A DNA stretch of 8,073 bases from Dehalococcoidales bacterium (GTDB lineage Bacteria > Chloroflexota > Dehalococcoidia > Dehalococcoidales > RBG-16-60-22): positions 1-8,073 of the forward strand of contig JAUWZF010000040.1 in NCBI GenBank assembly GCA_030615475.1, written 5' to 3'. The position numbers and the translations under genes were made by a program. Positions 6,211 to 8,073 of the stretch are shown here, in pieces. The notes under the pieces are model-generated. The model saw nothing but the letters and a program-made list of their open reading frames with translations, made no database searches and was not told the origin of the DNA. Numbering within the stretch: position 1 is the first letter of the stretch; each line of letters begins with the position of its first letter.

Positions 6211-6239
6211 TTGACAGCATTTGCTTCACAGAATAAGAT
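6211..6239 (+). promoter_or_regulatory. sigma70-like promoter of the SDR gene
   Basis: An exact TTGACA (6211-6216) is followed after 17 bases by TAAGAT (6234-6239). Transcription would start near 6246, giving a leader of about 38 bases to the ATG at 6284. This separates the SDR gene from the CotH-VTC-DUF4956 cassette. Confidence 0.6.
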
Positions 6240-6283
6240 GTTTATGGCAGTTATTACGTTTAATCGATTCAGGAGGCATCAAT

Positions 6284-7048
6284 ATGGCGGGAACTTTCCA
6301 GGGTAAGGTCGCACTGGTTACCGGTGCCGGCATGGGCTTGGGGCGGGCTACGGCGCTGGCATTCGCCGGGGAAGGCGCCAAAGTCGTCGTGGCGGATATC
6401 GACGTTGAGAACGGTCAGCAGACCGTAGATATGATTAAGAAAGCCGGCGGCGAGGCTACCTTCGTCAGGGCCGATGTTTCCAAAGCCGGGGAGGTCGAGG
6501 CGATGGTCGAGAAGACCGTCGCTACCTACGGAGGGCTCGACTGCGCCCACAATAACGTCGGTATCGAAGAGTTACCGGAACCCCTTACGGAAGGCACCGA
6601 AGAAACGTGGGACCGCATCGTGGATATCGACCTGAAGGGTATCTGGCTGTGCCTGAAGTATGAGATTAAATACATGGAGAAACACGGCGGCGGCTCTATC
6701 GTCAACACGTCTTCCATCGCCGGGCTCATCGGCGCTCCGATGCAGGCCATGTACACCGCCTGTAAGTGGGGTGTTAACGGTTTAACGCTGTCGGCGGCCG
6801 GCGATTATGCCAAAGCGGGCATTCGTGTCAATGCCGTCTGCCCCGCCGGTATGAAGGGCACCGGTTTCTATAACCGGATGTTGGCTGTACAGCCCGGTAT
6901 GGCGGAAGCGGTCAAAGAGATGATGCCCCTGGGGAGAGATGCAGCGCCGGAGGAGGTTGCCGAGGCGGTGGTATGGCTGTGCTCGGACAGGGCTTCCTAT
7001 ATTACCGGTATTACCATGCCCGTCGATGGGGGGTTCACCATAACCTAG
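6284..7048 (+). CDS. Short-chain dehydrogenase/reductase (SDR), classical type
   Basis: This 254-residue NAD(P)-dependent oxidoreductase acts on a hydroxy/keto group; the substrate is unknown. The Rossmann fold shows TGAGMGLG (13-20). Asp38 at the end of strand beta-2 (VVVADID) favours NAD(H) over NADP(H). NNVG (90-93) replaces the usual NNAG. The catalytic residues are Ser143/144 (NTSSIAG), Tyr157 and Lys161 (YTACK). The position normally held by the tetrad Asn (vNLkG) is Asp116 in DIDLKG. The C-terminal ITMPVDGG is typical. The ATG at 6284 is chosen because AGGAGG (6271-6276) lies 7 bases upstream; an earlier in-frame TTG would fall in the promoter. The next gene, 128 bases on, codes for an HMG-CoA-synthase-like protein, suggesting a shared CoA-ester or keto-acid pathway. 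Confidence 0.93.
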   Translation: MAGTFQGKVALVTGAGMGLGRATALAFAGEGAKVVVADIDVENGQQTVDMIKKAGGEATFVRADVSKAGEVEAMVEKTVATYGGLDCAHNNVGIEELPEPLTEGTEETWDRIVDIDLKGIWLCLKYEIKYMEKHGGGSIVNTSSIAGLIGAPMQAMYTACKWGVNGLTLSAAGDYAKAGIRVNAVCPAGMKGTGFYNRMLAVQPGMAEAVKEMMPLGRDAAPEEVAEAVVWLCSDRASYITGITMPVDGGFTIT

Positions 7049-7176
7049 TCATGACCGGGATATCGTTTACCGTTGTTTGTCAACGCTGTCTCCGGTGGGG
7101 TTACCGGTAATTCTTTGTCTTGTCCATCTGTCATATAGCGGCAGAACAAGCTGAAAAAGAAAGGAAGGCTGGGGAG

Positions 7177-8073
7177 ATGGTCGGTATTACATCGATAGAA
7201 GCTTATCTACCTGTATACAGGCTTAATCGCGATGAAATTGCCCGGATGTGGGCGGGCAGGAGCACGGGTGGGGCTAAAGCCGTGGCCGGCTACGACGAGG
7301 ATACCGTCACCATGGCGGTGGCGGCTACTTTAGCCTGCCTGGCACGGGGTGGGGGTAAAGCGGACGGGCTCTCGCTGGCGACGACTACCACCCCCTACAA
7401 GGAAAAGCAGTCGGCAGCGATTGTTGCCACTGCCGCTGACCTTGCCGATGAATGCCATACCGCCGACTTTACCGGTTCCCTCAGGGCTTCGACCATAGCT
7501 TTGAAGTCGGCCATCGACGCGGTGAAAGCCGGCTCGGCTAAGAATGTGATTATTACGGCCTCGGACTGTCGGCTTGGGGCGGCCGGGGGCACACTGGAAC
7601 AGGTGCTCGGCGACAGCGCCGTGTCCCTGATGATAGGGTCGGAAAAAGTAATTGCTGAGGTCGAAGGCAGCTATTCGATATTCAACGATTTTACCGACCT
7701 GTGGCGGACGGGGGAAGATACGTTCGTACGCTCCACGGAGAGAAGATTTATCGACGAGGTTGGCTATCTGCCGACCATGCAGTCGGCTATTTCCGGCCTG
7801 ATGAAAAAATACAATTTAACAATGGCAGACTTGACTAAAGTAGTCTATTACGCATCTGATGCCCGACAGCATGCCGGTCTGGCACGGCGGATGAAATTCG
7901 ATAAAGCTCAGGTGCAGGACCCGCTTTATAGCGACATCGGCAATACGGGAACGGCGGCGGCTCTGCTGATGCTGGCGGCGGCTCTGGAGAAGGCCAAAGC
8001 GGGCGACCGGATTCTCCTGGCCGGCTACGGGGACGGCTGTGACGCTTTTGTCTTTCGGGTTACGGACGAAATC
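7177..8073 (+). CDS. HMG-CoA synthase-family (thiolase-fold) protein, 3' end missing
   Basis: 299 codons are open to the window edge. The start ATG 7177 follows AAGGAAGG (about 8 bases) and GGGGAG. The protein has the two-half thiolase fold of HMG-CoA synthases and KAS III. The N-terminal motif is GITSIEAYLPVYRL. TTTTPYKEKQSA (69-80) is the region that carries the catalytic Glu in HMG-CoA synthase. ADFTGSLRAST (96-106) is the nucleophile loop. VIITASDCRLG and LGDSAVSLMIG follow, then YYASDARQHAG near the catalytic His region and DIGNTGTAAA. At the nucleophile position (ACKAGT-like in archaeal enzymes) this protein has Leu102, so it may not form the acyl-Cys intermediate. Related proteins are often fused to, or followed by, a DUF35/OB-fold acyl-CoA-binding partner, which would lie beyond the edge. 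Family assignment is good; enzymatic activity is uncertain. Confidence 0.8.
   Translation, partial: MVGITSIEAYLPVYRLNRDEIARMWAGRSTGGAKAVAGYDEDTVTMAVAATLACLARGGGKADGLSLATTTTPYKEKQSAAIVATAADLADECHTADFTGSLRASTIALKSAIDAVKAGSAKNVIITASDCRLGAAGGTLEQVLGDSAVSLMIGSEKVIAEVEGSYSIFNDFTDLWRTGEDTFVRSTERRFIDEVGYLPTMQSAISGLMKKYNLTMADLTKVVYYASDARQHAGLARRMKFDKAQVQDPLYSDIGNTGTAAALLMLAAALEKAKAGDRILLAGYGDGCDAFVFRVTDEI

Noticed and set aside
7092..7107. Hairpin CCGGT/ACCGG between the SDR and HMG-CoA-synthase-like genes as a terminator
   Set aside because: The stem is only 5 bp and no T-run follows.
1..8073. CRISPR array, insertion sequence or defence system
   Set aside because: No regularly spaced repeats, transposase, nuclease or toxin motifs were seen on either strand.

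Overview
The window looks like a chromosomal stretch of a moderately GC-rich bacterium. It has strong AGGAGG-type ribosome binding sites, sigma70-like promoters, a CCA-encoding tRNA gene and G/C-ending codons. The mix of an AprBA/fumarate-reductase-like redox pair, an SDR and an HMG-CoA-synthase-like protein would fit an anaerobic or environmental lineage such as Chloroflexota (Dehalococcoidia-like). This placement is a weak inference; nothing in the window fixes the taxon.

Layout. At the left edge a minus-strand gene starts at 40 and runs out of the window; only 13 codons are visible. A divergent region follows with an 8-bp-arm dyad and a good promoter for tRNA-Gly(CCC) at 263-337, which is followed by a terminator-like hairpin. 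From 551 to 2553 a two-gene operon with an ATGA overlap encodes a small ferredoxin and an FAD-dependent flavoprotein of the fumarate reductase/AprA superfamily. The ferredoxin's second cluster motif carries Asp in place of one Cys. Immediately after the flavoprotein stop lies an opposite-strand relic that looks like a frameshifted, truncated start of an MFS transporter.

From 2794 to 6096 three tightly spaced genes form a cassette: a CotH-type kinase lipoprotein, a VTC-type polyphosphate polymerase domain protein, and a DUF4956 membrane protein. The VTC gene has no ATG, GTG or TTG that preserves its N-terminal active-site motif. A strong Shine-Dalgarno instead sits seven bases before an ATA codon. 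This cassette is the most interesting part of the window. A plausible but unproven reading is a membrane polyphosphate-handling module in which VTC makes polyphosphate in the cytoplasm, DUF4956 provides the membrane part, and CotH acts outside the membrane.

The right part has its own promoter (exact TTGACA at -35) driving an SDR oxidoreductase (6284-7048). An HMG-CoA-synthase/thiolase-fold protein (7177 to the right edge, incomplete) follows; its usual nucleophilic Cys position appears to be Leu. The two probably belong to one CoA-ester or keto/hydroxy-acid pathway, but the substrate cannot be read from the sequence.
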